In this document: positions 1 through 9,241 of the stretch, in pieces
How positions within the stretch are numbered: the first letter of the stretch is position 1
Layout of the letters: the number at the start of each line of letters is the position of its first letter
Origin: Paracoccus everestensis
GTDB taxonomy: Bacteria > Pseudomonadota > Alphaproteobacteria > Rhodobacterales > Rhodobacteraceae
Assembly (NCBI RefSeq): GCF_021491915.1
Contig: NZ_CP090836.1
Location: 2,404,501 to 2,468,500 of the forward strand
Direction: 5' to 3'
DNA length: 64,000 nt
Notes under the pieces: model-generated
Database searches by the model: none
What the model saw: only the letters and a program-made list of their open reading frames with translations
Told to the model about the DNA's origin: nothing
Program-made: the position numbers and the translations under genes

Positions 1-1773
1 ATGCGCCCAGCGTCGGGCCGTGTCCAAGGCGGCCTCGTATCCGCCCCCCGGACCGTTCAGCGCCGCCTGCAAGACCCGGTCCAAATCCGCGCGCAGGCCG
101 GTGGCGCCGGGCCAGGGGGAAAAGAAGCTGCCCCCCAGGACTGCATCCAGCACCGCAGAATGCCGCGTCAAATAGGCGGCAAGGCCCGGCGCGCTGCCGC
201 AGATATCGACCAGAAGGTCAATCAGCTGGGGATTGGCCTCGAACAAGGAAAAGATCTGCACCCCGGCAGGCAGGGCGGACAGAAAGCCATCGAACCGCTG
301 CAAGGCCTCGGCCGGGTGGCCGGTGCGGGCCATGCGCGACAGCAGTTCCGGTTCGACCCGTCGGAAAATCTGCTGCGCGCGGGCCGAACGCAGCGCCGGA
401 TAGGTTTGCCAACGGTCGATGATGGCCTGCGATTCGGCCGAGATCGAAGGGCGAGGCACCGCCTCGCCTGGTGCAAAGAAGCTCTCGGTCAGCTTGTGCA
501 CATGATCCAGCCGCGTGCGAAGCCGGGCGGACCAGGCGTCGGTATCCCCCTCGCCCATCATGGCGGCAATCACGGCCAACCCGCCCGGGTCGCGCGGCAG
601 GCTGTGGGTCTGGGCGTCGTTGACCATCTGGATGCGATGTTCGATGTCGCGGTGCTGGCGGTAATGATCCGTCAGGTCGCGGGCCACATCGGCGGGGATC
701 CAGCCCTTGGCGGCCAGCGCCCCCAGACCACCTGCCGTGTCCCGGCACCGCAGGCCGGGGTCGCGCCCGCCCGCGATCAACTGGCGGGTCTGGGTGAAAA
801 ACTCGATTTCCCGGATCCCGCCCCGGCCCAGCTTCATGTTGTGGCCGGGAATCTCCAGCCGCCCGCCCAGGCCCTTGTGGTCGCGGATGCGCAGCCGCAT
901 GTCGTGCGCGTCCTGGATGGCGGCGAAATCCAGGTGCTTGCGCCAGACAAAGGGGCGCAACTCGCGCAGAAAGCGTTCGCCCGCCGCGATGTCGCCCGCC
1001 GCAGCGCGTGCCTTGATAAACGCCGCGCGTTCCCAGGTGCGCCCCTCGGCCTCGTAATAGGCCAGCGCGGCAGCGGCCGAGATGCAGACCGGCGTGACCG
1101 CTGCATCGGGCCGCAGCCGCAGGTCGGTGCGAAAGACATAGCCGTGTTCCGTCACGTCCGACAGCATCAGGGCCATCTTGCGCGTGGCGCGGATCAGCGC
1201 GGCGCGCGCGTCCTGCTGGTCGCAATCCGCATAAGCGGCATCGTCGAACAGCACGATCAGGTCGATATCGGAACTGTAGTTCAATTCCCGTGCGCCGCCC
1301 TTGCCCATCGCCAGGGCGAAAACGCCGCCTGCATCCGCGTCGGCGTCAGGCAGCTTTCCCCGGCGGCGTTCCTGGGCCACTTGGGCGCGAAGGGCCAGAT
1401 CGACGGCGCGATCGGCAAGGTCGGACAGCGCGCCCGTCACCTGTTCCAGCGGCCATACCCCGCCCAGGTCGGCCAATGCGGTATGAAGCGCGACCCGCCG
1501 CTTGGCCCGGCGCAGGGCCACGGCCAGTTCGTCGGTCCCAAGGTCGTCGAAGCCGGCGGTTTCCCGGGCCACCACATCGTCATGGTCAAGCGCGCCAAGC
1601 AGCCAGTCGGCTTCCTTCTGCAAGAGCCCCGCCAGATAGGGGCTGCATCCCGCGGCCCCCGCAATCAGGGCCGAAAGCGATGGATCAAGCGTCGGGAGCA
1701 GCGCAAGCGCATGGCGGGCCCGGTCGGGATCGGCGGGGAGCGGGTGGCGGGTGATGCGGGCTGCAAAATCCAT
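1..1773 (-). CDS. glnE: Bifunctional glutamine-synthetase adenylyltransferase/deadenylase, C-terminus outside window
   Basis: This enzyme adds AMP to and removes it from glutamine synthetase, matching GlnA activity to nitrogen status. The frame is open from an ATG at 1773 to the window edge (591 codons, no stop). Full-length family members have roughly 930-1000 residues, so the C-terminal adenylylation half is missing only because the window ends. The N-terminal nucleotidyltransferase signature GKGGARELNYSSDIDLIVLF lies at about residues 157-176, with the SDIDL metal-binding aspartates. A conserved block reading KLGRGGIREIEFF follows further on. The gene is divergent from bpt, with about 200 bp between the two starts that must hold both promoters. 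Identification is firm; the exact start is the first in-frame ATG. Confidence 0.93.
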   Translation of the reverse strand, partial: MDFAARITRHPLPADPDRARHALALLPTLDPSLSALIAGAAGCSPYLAGLLQKEADWLLGALDHDDVVARETAGFDDLGTDELAVALRRAKRRVALHTALADLGGVWPLEQVTGALSDLADRAVDLALRAQVAQERRRGKLPDADADAGGVFALAMGKGGARELNYSSDIDLIVLFDDAAYADCDQQDARAALIRATRKMALMLSDVTEHGYVFRTDLRLRPDAAVTPVCISAAAALAYYEAEGRTWERAAFIKARAAAGDIAAGERFLRELRPFVWRKHLDFAAIQDAHDMRLRIRDHKGLGGRLEIPGHNMKLGRGGIREIEFFTQTRQLIAGGRDPGLRCRDTAGGLGALAAKGWIPADVARDLTDHYRQHRDIEHRIQMVNDAQTHSLPRDPGGLAVIAAMMGEGDTDAWSARLRTRLDHVHKLTESFFAPGEAVPRPSISAESQAIIDRWQTYPALRSARAQQIFRRVEPELLSRMARTGHPAEALQRFDGFLSALPAGVQIFSLFEANPQLIDLLVDICGSAPGLAAYLTRHSAVLDAVLGGSFFSPWPGATGLRADLDRVLQAALNGPGGGYEAALDTARRWAH

Positions 1774-1980
1774 GCGCGGCAGACTAGCCAAAGCCCCTGC
1801 CCCGTCAACGGCTCCGGCAGCCGGAAGCAGTCTGGGAACAGTTCAAGCTTTAACCCTTTCCCGGCTTGGCGGGTGACGCAATCATTGTTAGGCTTTCGCG
1901 CAAACAACACACGGGCATACGGATCCTTTTTGGCGCATGATCAGTTCTGGAACGACAATCCGCCGTAAGGGCCTGCGCTG

Positions 1981-2820
1981 ATGCGTCACACCCTGCCCCA
2001 TGCGCCGCAATTCTATGTGACGGCCCCGCAGCCATGCCCTTATCTGCATGGCCGGGCCGAACGCAAGCTGTTCACCGCGCTGCATGGCGACAACGCGTCT
2101 GACCTGAACAACGCGCTGTCGCGCCAGGGCTTCCGGCGGTCGCAGAACGTGCTGTATCGGCCCAGTTGCGAAAGCTGCGTGGCCTGTATGTCCGCGCGCA
2201 TCCGGGTGGCGGATTTCCAGCCCTCGCGCACGCAGCGGCGGCTGATGCGGCGCAACGGCGGTCTGCGGCGCCTGGCCACCAGCGCCTGGGCTACCGAAGA
2301 ACAGTTCGAATTGTTCCGTCGTTACCTGGACAGCCGCCATGCCGATGGCGGGATGGCGGACATGGATATCTTCGAATTCGCCGCCATGATCGAGGAAACG
2401 CCGGTCAAGACCCGCGTGATCGAATACCGCTGCAACGCCGACCGGCCCGAACGGCTGGCGCCCGGCGACGATTTCCTGGCCGCCGTCTGCCTGACCGACG
2501 TGCTGGATGACGGCCTCAGCCTGGTTTACAGCTTTTATCACCCGCTTTTGCAACCGGCGAGCCTGGGGACATACCTGATCCTAGACCATATCGAGATCGC
2601 ACGGGCCGCCAAGCTGCCCTATATCTACCTGGGCTACTGGGTGCCGGGTAGCCGCAAGATGGATTACAAGGCGCGCTTTTCGGCGCTGGAGATCTACAAG
2701 GGCGGGGTCTGGCAGAACATCGGCGACCCCGAGGATCATTCGAACGAAGCCCATCCCCTGTCAGTGGATCCGATCGTGGAACAGGTCGCCAAGATTGCTT
2801 TGCCCCAATTCGATCGCTGA
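1981..2820 (+). CDS. bpt: Aspartate/glutamate leucyltransferase (Bpt, N-end rule)
   Basis: This protein transfers leucine from Leu-tRNA to N-terminal Asp or Glu of proteins, marking them for ClpS/ClpAP degradation in the bacterial N-end rule pathway. It has 279 residues. The conserved cysteines of the ATE/Bpt family are visible: Cys19 in PCPYL, and Cys63, Cys66 and Cys69 in [10 protein letters not shown]. The C-terminal block around [20 protein letters not shown] is the typical acyltransferase (GNAT-like) end of the family. The length fits the bacterial leucyltransferase branch rather than eukaryotic arginyltransferase. It is monocistronic, between glnE (divergent) and ilvB. Confidence 0.92.
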   Translation: MRHTLPHAPQFYVTAPQPCPYLHGRAERKLFTALHGDNASDLNNALSRQGFRRSQNVLYRPSCESCVACMSARIRVADFQPSRTQRRLMRRNGGLRRLATSAWATEEQFELFRRYLDSRHADGGMADMDIFEFAAMIEETPVKTRVIEYRCNADRPERLAPGDDFLAAVCLTDVLDDGLSLVYSFYHPLLQPASLGTYLILDHIEIARAAKLPYIYLGYWVPGSRKMDYKARFSALEIYKGGVWQNIGDPEDHSNEAHPLSVDPIVEQVAKIALPQFDR

Positions 2821-2879
2821 CCTGCGAAAGAAAATTACAAAAATCAGTCGGAACGCGTCATTTTCTCCGCGCACCCCCA

Positions 2880-2908
2880 TTGACCCTGCCCGGACAGGTC
2901 CATAGTTT
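2880..2908 (+). promoter_or_regulatory. Putative sigma-70 promoter of ilvB
   Basis: TTGACC (2880-2885) and TAGTTT (2903-2908) are separated by 17 bp, about 55 bp before the ilvB start. I saw no leader peptide rich in branched-chain codons between this and the ribosome-binding site GGAGA at 2956-2960. The call is by eye only. Confidence 0.45.
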
Positions 2909-2963
2909 GCGCCGACGCGCAGGCGGGATTCCCGTCGCGTTCGCTTGGTCCTGATGGAGAGAA

Positions 2964-4721
2964 ATGATGTCCCGAATGATGACGGGTGCGAGAATGGTTG
3001 TCGAAGCCTTGCGCGATCAAGGCGTCGATACGGTATTCGGCTATCCCGGCGGGGCGGTACTACCCATCTATGACGAGATTTTCCAGCAGAACGACATCAC
3101 CCATGTTCTGGTCCGTCATGAACAGGGCGCGGTCCACATGGCCGAAGGCTATGCCCGGTCCACGGGCAAGCCGGGTGTCGTGCTGGTCACGTCGGGTCCG
3201 GGGGCCACGAATGCCGTGACCGGACTGACGGATGCGCTGCTGGATTCGATCCCGCTGATCGTCCTGTCGGGCCAGGTTCCGACCTTCATGATCGGCACCG
3301 ACGGCTTCCAGGAAGCCGACACTGTCGGCATCACCCGGCCCTGCACCAAGCACAACTGGCTGGTCAAGGACACCGACAAGCTGGCCGGGACGATCCACAA
3401 GGCCTTCCAGGTTGCGACTTCGGGCCGTCCGGGCCCGGTGCTGGTCGATATCCCGAAGGACGTGCAGTTCGCGACCGGCACCTATGTCGGCCCCAAGCAG
3501 ATCGAGCCGGGGCGCTACCAGCCGGTCCGCAAGGGCGACATTGCCGCCATCACCCGCCTGGTCGAGCTGATCGAGGGCGCAGAACGCCCGATCCTTTATA
3601 CCGGCGGCGGGGTGATCAACTCTGGCCCGGGGGCCAGCCAGCTTTTGCGCGAACTGGCCGAAGCGACGGGCTTTCCCGTGACCTCGACCCTGATGGGTCT
3701 GGGGGCCTATCCGGCATCAGGGCGGAACTGGCTGGGAATGCTGGGAATGCACGGCTTGTACGAGGCGAACCTGGCCATGCACGGCTGCGACCTGATGATC
3801 AACATCGGTGCGCGTTTCGACGACCGGATCACCGGGCGCATCGCCGATTTCAGCCCCCATTCGATCAAGGCGCATATCGACATAGACCCGTCCAGCATCA
3901 ACAAGGTGGTCCGGGTGGACATCCCCATCGTTGGCGATGTGGGTCACGTTCTCGAGGATTTGCTGAAGGTCTGGAAATCGCGCGGCCGCAAGACCAACAG
4001 CTCCGCGCTGAACCAGTGGTGGCAGCAGATCGAGGGCTGGAAATCCAAGAATTGCCTGTCCTATCGCAACAGCGACACGATCATCAAACCGCAATACGCC
4101 CTGGAACGGCTGGAGGCGCTGACCAAGGGCCGCGACCGCTATATCGCGACCGAGGTCGGCCAGCACCAGATGTGGGCCGCGCAATACCTGCATTTCGACC
4201 AGCCGAATCGCTGGATGACCTCGGGCGGGCTGGGGACCATGGGGTATGGACTGCCCGCCAGCATCGGCGTGCAGATGGCACACCCGGATGCCCTGGTGAT
4301 CAACGTCGCGGGCGATGCAAGCTGGCTGATGAACATGCAGGAAATGGGCACGGCGGTGCAGTTCCGCCTGCCCGTCAAGCAGTTCATCCTGAACAACGAA
4401 CGCCTGGGCATGGTCCGTCAATGGCAGCAGCTGCTGCATGGCGAACGCTACAGCCAGAGCTGGTCCGACAGCCTGCCCGATTTCGTCAAGCTGGCCGAGG
4501 CTTTTGGCTGCAAGGGCGCGGTGGTCAGGGATCCCAAGGATCTGGATGATGCCATCCAGCAGATGCTGGATTACGACGGGCCGTTCATTCTGGATGTGCT
4601 GGTTGAAAAGCACGAAAACTGCTTCCCGATGATCCCGTCCGGCAAGCCGCATAACGAAATGCTGCTGGGCGAGGCCGCGACATTTGGCGTGATCGAATCC
4701 GAAGGCGCTGTGCTGGTGTGA
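2964..4721 (+). CDS. ilvB: Acetolactate synthase large (catalytic) subunit
   Basis: This subunit condenses two pyruvates, or pyruvate with 2-oxobutyrate, in the first common step of valine, leucine and isoleucine synthesis. It has 585 residues, the usual length. The N-terminal thiamine-diphosphate domain carries the catalytic glutamate in [15 protein letters not shown] (Glu53). The C-terminal domain has the diphosphate/metal motif starting GDAS at about residue 450 and ending with ILNN. The FAD/transhydrogenase-like middle domain lies between. A GGAGA ribosome-binding site precedes two tandem ATGs at 2964 and 2967, and either may be used. The gene for the regulatory subunit follows 62 bp downstream. 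Confidence 0.96.
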   Translation: MMSRMMTGARMVVEALRDQGVDTVFGYPGGAVLPIYDEIFQQNDITHVLVRHEQGAVHMAEGYARSTGKPGVVLVTSGPGATNAVTGLTDALLDSIPLIVLSGQVPTFMIGTDGFQEADTVGITRPCTKHNWLVKDTDKLAGTIHKAFQVATSGRPGPVLVDIPKDVQFATGTYVGPKQIEPGRYQPVRKGDIAAITRLVELIEGAERPILYTGGGVINSGPGASQLLRELAEATGFPVTSTLMGLGAYPASGRNWLGMLGMHGLYEANLAMHGCDLMINIGARFDDRITGRIADFSPHSIKAHIDIDPSSINKVVRVDIPIVGDVGHVLEDLLKVWKSRGRKTNSSALNQWWQQIEGWKSKNCLSYRNSDTIIKPQYALERLEALTKGRDRYIATEVGQHQMWAAQYLHFDQPNRWMTSGGLGTMGYGLPASIGVQMAHPDALVINVAGDASWLMNMQEMGTAVQFRLPVKQFILNNERLGMVRQWQQLLHGERYSQSWSDSLPDFVKLAEAFGCKGAVVRDPKDLDDAIQQMLDYDGPFILDVLVEKHENCFPMIPSGKPHNEMLLGEAATFGVIESEGAVLV

Positions 4722-4730
4722 CCGTTGCGT

Positions 4731-4745
4731 GGGGGCGCCGCCCCC
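4731..4745. repeat. GC hairpin between ilvB and ilvN
   Basis: GGGGGC (4731-4736) and GCCCCC (4740-4745) form a 6-bp stem with a 3-nt loop just after the ilvB stop. It has no T-tract and sits inside an apparent operon. It is therefore more likely an mRNA-stability or partial-attenuation element than a full terminator. Similar G5/C5 stems recur at other gene ends in this window. Confidence 0.4.
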
Positions 4746-4783
4746 GCATCCCTGGGTATCTTATGCCAGATGAAGGCAAGACA

Positions 4784-5344
4784 ATGAACGCTTTGAACAT
4801 TCACAAGGGTGCATCCAGCCATTCGGCCTATGACTTGCGCGACCCCAATTCGCAGGTCGAGGAAAGCCATACCCTGGCCGTGCTGGTCGAGAACGAACCA
4901 GGCGTGCTGGCGCGCGTGATCGGGCTGTTTTCTGGACGCGGCTATAACATCGACAGCCTGACGGTGGCCGAGGTGGATCACACCGGCCATCGGTCGCGAA
5001 TTACGCTGGTGACGCGCGGCACGCCTGCCGTGATCGCCCAGGTGAAGGCGCAACTGGGCCGGATCGTGCCGGTTCACGAGGTTCACGACCTGACGGTCGA
5101 AGGTCCGGCGGTGGAACGGGAACTGGGCCTGTTCAAGGTGCGCGGCCAGGGCGAAAAGCGGGTCGAGGCACTACGCATCGCGGAAATCTTCCGCGCCAAT
5201 GTCGTCGATTCGACGCTGGAAAGCTTTGTCTTCGAACTGGTCGGAACGCCGACCAAGCTGGATGCCTTTGCCGACCTGATGCGACCCCTGGGGCTGGCCG
5301 ACCTGGCCCGCACCGGCGTAGCCGCCTTGTCGCGGGGGGTCTAA
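4784..5344 (+). CDS. ilvN: Acetolactate synthase small (regulatory) subunit
   Basis: This is the regulatory partner of IlvB, giving feedback inhibition by branched-chain amino acids. It has 186 residues from the ATG at 4784. The N-terminal ACT domain begins SHTLAVLVENEPGVLARV and contains RGYNIDSLTV, the effector-binding region. A second ACT-like C-terminal domain includes RANVVDSTLESFVFEL. I chose ATG 4784 because the conserved ACT domain begins about 25 residues later. In-frame upstream starts at 4718 and 4763 would add residues translated across the GC hairpin. The spacing and pairing with ilvB indicate one operon. Confidence 0.93.
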   Translation: MNALNIHKGASSHSAYDLRDPNSQVEESHTLAVLVENEPGVLARVIGLFSGRGYNIDSLTVAEVDHTGHRSRITLVTRGTPAVIAQVKAQLGRIVPVHEVHDLTVEGPAVERELGLFKVRGQGEKRVEALRIAEIFRANVVDSTLESFVFELVGTPTKLDAFADLMRPLGLADLARTGVAALSRGV

Positions 5345-5350
5345 GGCGGG

Positions 5351-5692
5351 TTAGCCGGCGGCGATCCGAAGCTCTGGCTGGGTCGCCAACTGCTCTCGCG
5401 CTTCGGGGGCCGAGGATACGATTCGCAGATGCGGCTCGGCCGGTGGGGTGGTGGCACGCAGCATGGCGGGCAGATGTGCGAATTCCTGTTCGGACAGCAT
5501 CGTGACACGGCGGGCATTGCGCAAGGCGCCTATGACCTCGCTTTCCAGTTCCACCAGATCGCCGGGCTGGGGCCAGCAGGCAGGATGGGCAAGATTATCG
5601 CGTCCTTGCAGATATGCCAAGGCCGCATGATCTTCGCACCAGATCACCGCCTTTTCACGTTCCGCACTGCTCCACACAACTACGCCGATCAT
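5351..5692 (-). CDS. Conserved hypothetical protein, 113 aa
   Basis: I do not recognise a named family. The 113-residue protein begins MIGVVVWSSAEREKAVIWCEDH. It reads as a compact soluble N-terminal domain of about 75 residues and a proline/alanine-rich tail, with no signal peptide or membrane segment. Codon use is GC-rich at third positions like its neighbours, supporting a real gene. It converges on ilvN with only 6 bp between stops. The opposite end opens into an AT-rich intergenic region that must carry its promoter. Confidence 0.6.
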   Translation of the reverse strand: MIGVVVWSSAEREKAVIWCEDHAALAYLQGRDNLAHPACWPQPGDLVELESEVIGALRNARRVTMLSEQEFAHLPAMLRATTPPAEPHLRIVSSAPEAREQLATQPELRIAAG

Positions 5693-5991
5693 TCCGACAC
5701 TCCAAACGGATGCCGGAGCATCGCGTCAACTTGGTCAAATACAATTGCACTTTATGTGCATGGTAATGACTGCAAAAGCAGAATTCCTCTGATCTAGCAG
5801 CTTTTTTTTCATCCACCGAGAAATATTTCTGCTACCGAACTTGGGGGCATTCGGCTTTTCCAATAACGCGCTGATATTTCGTCACGATTTTTTCGTGCTT
5901 TCGGCAAGGCAAGTTTCCCCTAGGGCAATGAGATACGTCACGCACTGCTGGCTGTGGCATTTGTGCCGCATCTTCACGAATTTATAAAATC
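5693..5991. other. AT-rich intergenic region with a small inverted repeat
   Basis: No gene was found in these 299 bp, which are clearly richer in A and T than the surroundings. An inverted repeat TGCAC-tttat-GTGCA occupies 5746-5760, and a run of T residues lies near 5803-5811. The region separates the starting end of the 113-aa gene from the stop of the M48 lipoprotein gene. It could be a promoter and operator region for the minus-strand 113-aa gene. No RNA gene could be recognised. Confidence 0.4.
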
Positions 5992-6750
5992 TCAGCGTAT
6001 TCGTCCGCTTTGGACATCCGCGACGGCACGACGAACCTGGGCCAAGCGAGCCGCCCGAGGGGGGTGCGTGCCGAGGATATGGTCGCCGGGATCGGGGATT
6101 CGTTCAAAGAATCGGGATCCATTGATGGGGTCGAAGCCCGCGTTCAGCGTCATGACGGCGCCCAGGTAATCTGCCTGGAGCTCCCAGTCGCGGGAATAAT
6201 AGCGCGACCCGACAGAGGCCCCGATGCGCTGGGCGGTTTCGATCGCCTCTTGGTTATTGCCGTAAACCGAGGCGATGCTGCCCAGAATCACCGCCCCTGC
6301 GGCAGCGGCCCCGGCCTTTCGATCCAGATGGTTCAGGATGTGATGACTAGCCTCGTGACCCACCACAAAGGCGATCTCGTCGCCGTTGCGGGTCTGGGCG
6401 ATCAGCGACAGGGTAAAGCCGATGATCGGACGGCCGCTGGCATCGATGGTCTGGAAGGCATTGGCTTCCTGCCCCGGGCGATCGTCCACGACGAACTGGA
6501 AATCGCAGTTGATGGGCTGGGTGCGCCGTTGCAGGCATTCGCGCTCTACTGCCGGTTCCATCCGCCGCATCACGGCCACGAACATACGGGCCGTGGACTG
6601 CGGGGTGCCGTCATTGGTCAGGACCGGCGCGGGTTGGGACTGGGGCGCGCCATAAGGACCGGTCGGAAGGGTCACGGGGTCCATCGGAACCGGCGCGCAG
6701 GCCGCGATGCCCAGAAGTCCCGCCCCCAAGATTGCCGTGACCCGCTTCAT
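5992..6750 (-). CDS. M48-family metallopeptidase lipoprotein
   Basis: This is a predicted zinc-dependent peptidase of family M48 (BepA/LoiP-like), anchored to the envelope as a lipoprotein and likely acting in outer-membrane protein quality control. It has 252 residues. The signal peptide ends in lipobox LGIAAC with Cys18 as the lipidation site. The zinc motif HEASH spans residues 132-136, followed by HILNHLD. A downstream WELQAD (Glu190, Asp194) supplies the third ligand expected in M48. A glycine/alanine-rich hydrophobic stretch at about 146-162 lies between. The gene is monocistronic and divergent from the small gene at 6908. Confidence 0.86.
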   Translation of the reverse strand: MKRVTAILGAGLLGIAACAPVPMDPVTLPTGPYGAPQSQPAPVLTNDGTPQSTARMFVAVMRRMEPAVERECLQRRTQPINCDFQFVVDDRPGQEANAFQTIDASGRPIIGFTLSLIAQTRNGDEIAFVVGHEASHHILNHLDRKAGAAAAGAVILGSIASVYGNNQEAIETAQRIGASVGSRYYSRDWELQADYLGAVMTLNAGFDPINGSRFFERIPDPGDHILGTHPPRAARLAQVRRAVADVQSGRIR

Positions 6751-6907
6751 TGCCCGCCCTTTGCCCCGATGCTGCGCCTTGTCCCGGCGCGGTCGTTACC
6801 TCTGCTTTGCGCCGATCTTAACCGGTCGTGAAAACCCACGCAAACCCTGCCCGCTTGCCCATGGCGTCACATCACGCGAATGTCGGCAGGAAACAAGGAG
6901 GCCCGCG

Positions 6908-7147
6908 ATGTTTACCATCGAGCATGATTTCGACGCCACCGTCATCACCCTGATCGACGAGGCAGACCCCAACACCGGCCCCCTGAACGAGGATGTGGTT
7001 ATCCTGTCCTTCGACGACCGCGTGGTGCTGGAACAGGTCGGTCCCGACGACGAGGTGGTCCGCATCACCCTGTCGATGCACCAGCTGACCGAACTGCGCC
7101 TGGCGTTGAACCTGCCCGAGGGAAACTACCGGATCGAGCGGGGCTAG
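6908..7147 (+). CDS. Small conserved hypothetical protein, 79 aa
   Basis: This is an acidic 79-residue protein beginning MFTIEHDFDATVITLIDE, of unknown function. It is preceded by an excellent ribosome-binding site AAGGAGG at about 6895-6901, which fixes the ATG at 6908. Alternating charged and hydrophobic residues (VVILSFDDRVVLEQV, then MHQLTELRLALNLPEG) suggest a small alpha/beta domain. There are no cysteines, signal peptide or membrane segment. It lies 50 bp upstream of the nitroreductase gene on the same strand and may be cotranscribed with it. Confidence 0.68.
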   Translation: MFTIEHDFDATVITLIDEADPNTGPLNEDVVILSFDDRVVLEQVGPDDEVVRITLSMHQLTELRLALNLPEGNYRIERG

Positions 7148-7197
7148 GTTGCGCGGCCCGTCGCTTTCGTAAAAGAACGGAAGGGAAGGAGACTGCC

Positions 7198-7770
7198 ATG
7201 ACCTATCGCAACGATGCCGCACTCGATTTCCTGGCGACGCGCCGGTCGCATCCCCCCAAGATGCTGCGCGAACCCGCCCCCGAACGGGCCGAGATCCTGC
7301 GCCTGCTTACCCTGGCCGCCCGCACCCCGGACCACGGCAAGCTGGAACCCTGGCGATTCATCGTGCTGGAACGCGCCGTGCTGGACCGCTTGGCGCCGAT
7401 CTTGCGCGACCAGGTGCTGGCTGCGGGCCAGGACGAGGCGGCGGCCGACAAGGCAGCATCGGCCTTCACGTCCCCGGTGATCGTGGCGGTGGTGTCGGCG
7501 CCGGTCGCCAGCGACAAGGTGCCGGCTTGGGAACAGTTCCTGTCGGCGGGCGCGGTCTGCCTGGGGCTGGTGAATGCGGCGCTTGCCTCGGGCTGGGGGG
7601 CGGCATGGCTGACCGGGCCTGCGGTCCTGGACGAGACTTTCGGGCGCAGCCACCTGGGCCTGTCGGACAGCGAACGGATCGTGGGGCTGGTCCATCTGGG
7701 CAGCCGGGGGGACACTCCGCCCGAACGCCCCCGTCCCGATGTCGCCGCCAAGACAAGCTGGCCGGAATGA
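7198..7770 (+). CDS. Nitroreductase-family oxidoreductase (YdjA-like)
   Basis: This is a predicted FMN-dependent NAD(P)H oxidoreductase of the single-domain nitroreductase family, 190 residues. The N-terminal FMN-phosphate region DFLATRRSHPPKMLREP and AARTPDHGKLEPWRF are the usual landmarks of YdjA-like members. WGAAWLTGP near residue 140 matches the conserved glycine-rich FMN loop. The physiological substrate cannot be read from sequence. Its stop overlaps the start of the next gene by four bases (ATGA), so the two are translationally coupled. Confidence 0.85.
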   Translation: MTYRNDAALDFLATRRSHPPKMLREPAPERAEILRLLTLAARTPDHGKLEPWRFIVLERAVLDRLAPILRDQVLAAGQDEAAADKAASAFTSPVIVAVVSAPVASDKVPAWEQFLSAGAVCLGLVNAALASGWGAAWLTGPAVLDETFGRSHLGLSDSERIVGLVHLGSRGDTPPERPRPDVAAKTSWPE

Positions 7771-8483
7771 TCGTTTCTCGCGCCCTGATCCTGGCCTGGA
7801 TGGACCTGCTGCGGCCCCGGATCCTGCGGCTGGCCTTGATGGGGATCGCGCTGACGATCCTGCTGTTCGTGGTCTTGCAATCGGCGCTGTTCTGGGTGGT
7901 CCGCACCCTTGTTCCGGGCGACCTGGTGCTGCCCTGGATCGGCACGCTGGATGTCGGGGCGGCCCTGTCCTGGGGAACGCTGGCGCTGTTCCCGCTGATG
8001 GGGTTCTTTCTGATGGCACCGGTCGCGGCGGGCTTTGCGGGCCTTTTCGCCGAACGCGTGGCCGACGTAGTCGAGGAAGTGCATTATCCCGCCCGCCACG
8101 GCGCGTCGCTGGATTTCCTGGATGGGCTGCTGGAATCGGTGGCCGTGGTGGCCGCGATACTTGCGGTGGCGGTGGTGTCGCTGTTCCTGACGCCCGTCCT
8201 GGGTCCGCTGGCGCCGGTGCTGCTGTTCACCGCGAACGGCTGGCTGCTGGGGCGCGAGTTCTTTCAGATGGCCGCGCGCCGCCACATGGACGAACCCGGG
8301 GCGACCGCGTTACGCCGCGCCAATGCGGGGCGCGTGACGCTGGCAGGGGTGCTGATCGCCATCGCCCTGGTGATTCCCCTGGTCAACATCGCGGTGCCGC
8401 TGCTGGCGGCAGCGGCTTTTACGCATCTGTTCCATCTTATCAGCGGAACATCCGGTCCAGATTCGCGACATCCGCGCGGGTGA
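7767..8483 (+). CDS. EI24-domain (CysZ-like) integral membrane protein
   Basis: This 238-residue protein begins MIVSRALILAWMDLLRP and has about five hydrophobic segments, near residues 23-45, 62-85, 125-160 and 197-225. Its pattern, including RANAGRVTLAGVLIAIALVIPLVNIAVPLLAAAAFTH near the end, is that of the EI24/CysZ family. CysZ is a sulfate transporter in enterobacteria, but alphaproteobacterial EI24 members have no settled substrate, so I do not assign one. The start at 7767 overlaps the nitroreductase stop. The 3' end overlaps the convergent gene at 8440-8709 by 44 bp. Confidence 0.75.
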   Translation: MIVSRALILAWMDLLRPRILRLALMGIALTILLFVVLQSALFWVVRTLVPGDLVLPWIGTLDVGAALSWGTLALFPLMGFFLMAPVAAGFAGLFAERVADVVEEVHYPARHGASLDFLDGLLESVAVVAAILAVAVVSLFLTPVLGPLAPVLLFTANGWLLGREFFQMAARRHMDEPGATALRRANAGRVTLAGVLIAIALVIPLVNIAVPLLAAAAFTHLFHLISGTSGPDSRHPRG

Positions 8484-8709
8484 TCAGCCCGCCCAGGATC
8501 ACATAGGCAAGCACCGCCCAGATGAGTCCCGCGATCACCGTGGTCCAGATCAGCTTGCCCCGTAACCGCAGGTCGGCTGGCGCGCCCGCAGGGGTGCCGG
8601 GCACGACTTCGCCCGCGTCCTGCTGGCTGCGCTGCCCGATCAGGATGACGATGAACAGCGTCAGGAACCACAATACGGCGTACAGGACGATGCCTCCGGT
8701 CAGGTTCAT
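8440..8709 (-). CDS. DUF1467-type small membrane protein
   Basis: This 89-residue protein has two transmembrane helices, near residues 5-23 and 52-72, separated by a polar loop. The loop contains GQRSQQDAGEVVPGTPAGAPADLRL and the second helix begins LRGKLIWTT. This two-helix layout with a GTPAGAP-like linker is typical of the DUF1467 family of alphaproteobacteria, whose function is unknown. The ATG overlaps the stop of the epimerase gene (ATGA at 8711-8708 on the minus strand). They therefore form a coupled pair, as is common for this family. Confidence 0.78.
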   Translation of the reverse strand: MNLTGGIVLYAVLWFLTLFIVILIGQRSQQDAGEVVPGTPAGAPADLRLRGKLIWTTVIAGLIWAVLAYVILGGLITRADVANLDRMFR

Positions 8710-9113
8710 CAGACTTGCTCCAATTCGATCAGGCAGCCGTTGAAGTCCTTGGGATGCAAGAACAGCACGGGCTTGCCATGGGCGCCGATCTTGGGTTCCC
8801 CGCTGCCCAAGACGCGCGCGCCTTCGGATTTCAGGCGGTCGCGGGCGGCCAGGATGTCGTCCACCTCATAGCAGATGTGATGAATGCCCCCGGACGGGTT
8901 TTTGTCCAGGAATCCCTTGATCGGGCTGTCATGCCCCAGGGGATACAGCAGTTCGATCTTGGTATTGGGCAGTTCGATGAACACGACCGTCACGCCGTGG
9001 TCTGGCTCGTCCTGGGGGGCGCCCACCGTGGCGCCCAGCGTGCCTGCGTATTGGGCTGCGGCGGCGGTCAGGTCGGGAACCGCAATGGCCACGTGATTAA
9101 GGCGTCCGATCAT
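8709..9113 (-). CDS. mce: Methylmalonyl-CoA (ethylmalonyl-CoA) epimerase
   Basis: This enzyme interconverts the 2R and 2S forms of methylmalonyl-CoA, linking propionate and ethylmalonyl-CoA carbon flow to succinyl-CoA. It has 134 residues from the ATG at 9113. It is a vicinal-oxygen-chelate fold protein: MIGRLNHVAIAVPDL provides the first metal-binding His, GGIHHICYEVDD the second, and CLIELEQV the Glu ligand near the end. Two adjacent ATGs follow GGAGG, and the second (9113) has better spacing. A longer in-frame extension upstream is arginine-rich and unlikely to be translated. Confidence 0.9.
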   Translation of the reverse strand: MIGRLNHVAIAVPDLTAAAAQYAGTLGATVGAPQDEPDHGVTVVFIELPNTKIELLYPLGHDSPIKGFLDKNPSGGIHHICYEVDDILAARDRLKSEGARVLGSGEPKIGAHGKPVLFLHPKDFNGCLIELEQV

Positions 9114-9241
9114 CATTTCCTCCGGGTTTTGCGTGGTTCTAGGGGTTTCGGGGCGGCGGCGAAAGGAAAACCCCACGGCGTTAACCGCTTCTTAGCGAAT
9201 CGGCGGCTAACTGACAGGGCGACATCGGTAGGGGATATGAC

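Noticed and set aside
1..1968. Long open frame on the plus strand opposite glnE
   Set aside because: It is antisense to clear GlnE sequence. GC-rich third positions on the coding strand make the opposite strand open by chance; the product has no recognisable motif.
2821..2963. Possible attenuator leader peptide before ilvB
   Set aside because: No short frame rich in Leu, Val or Ile codons with a ribosome-binding site and competing stems could be found.
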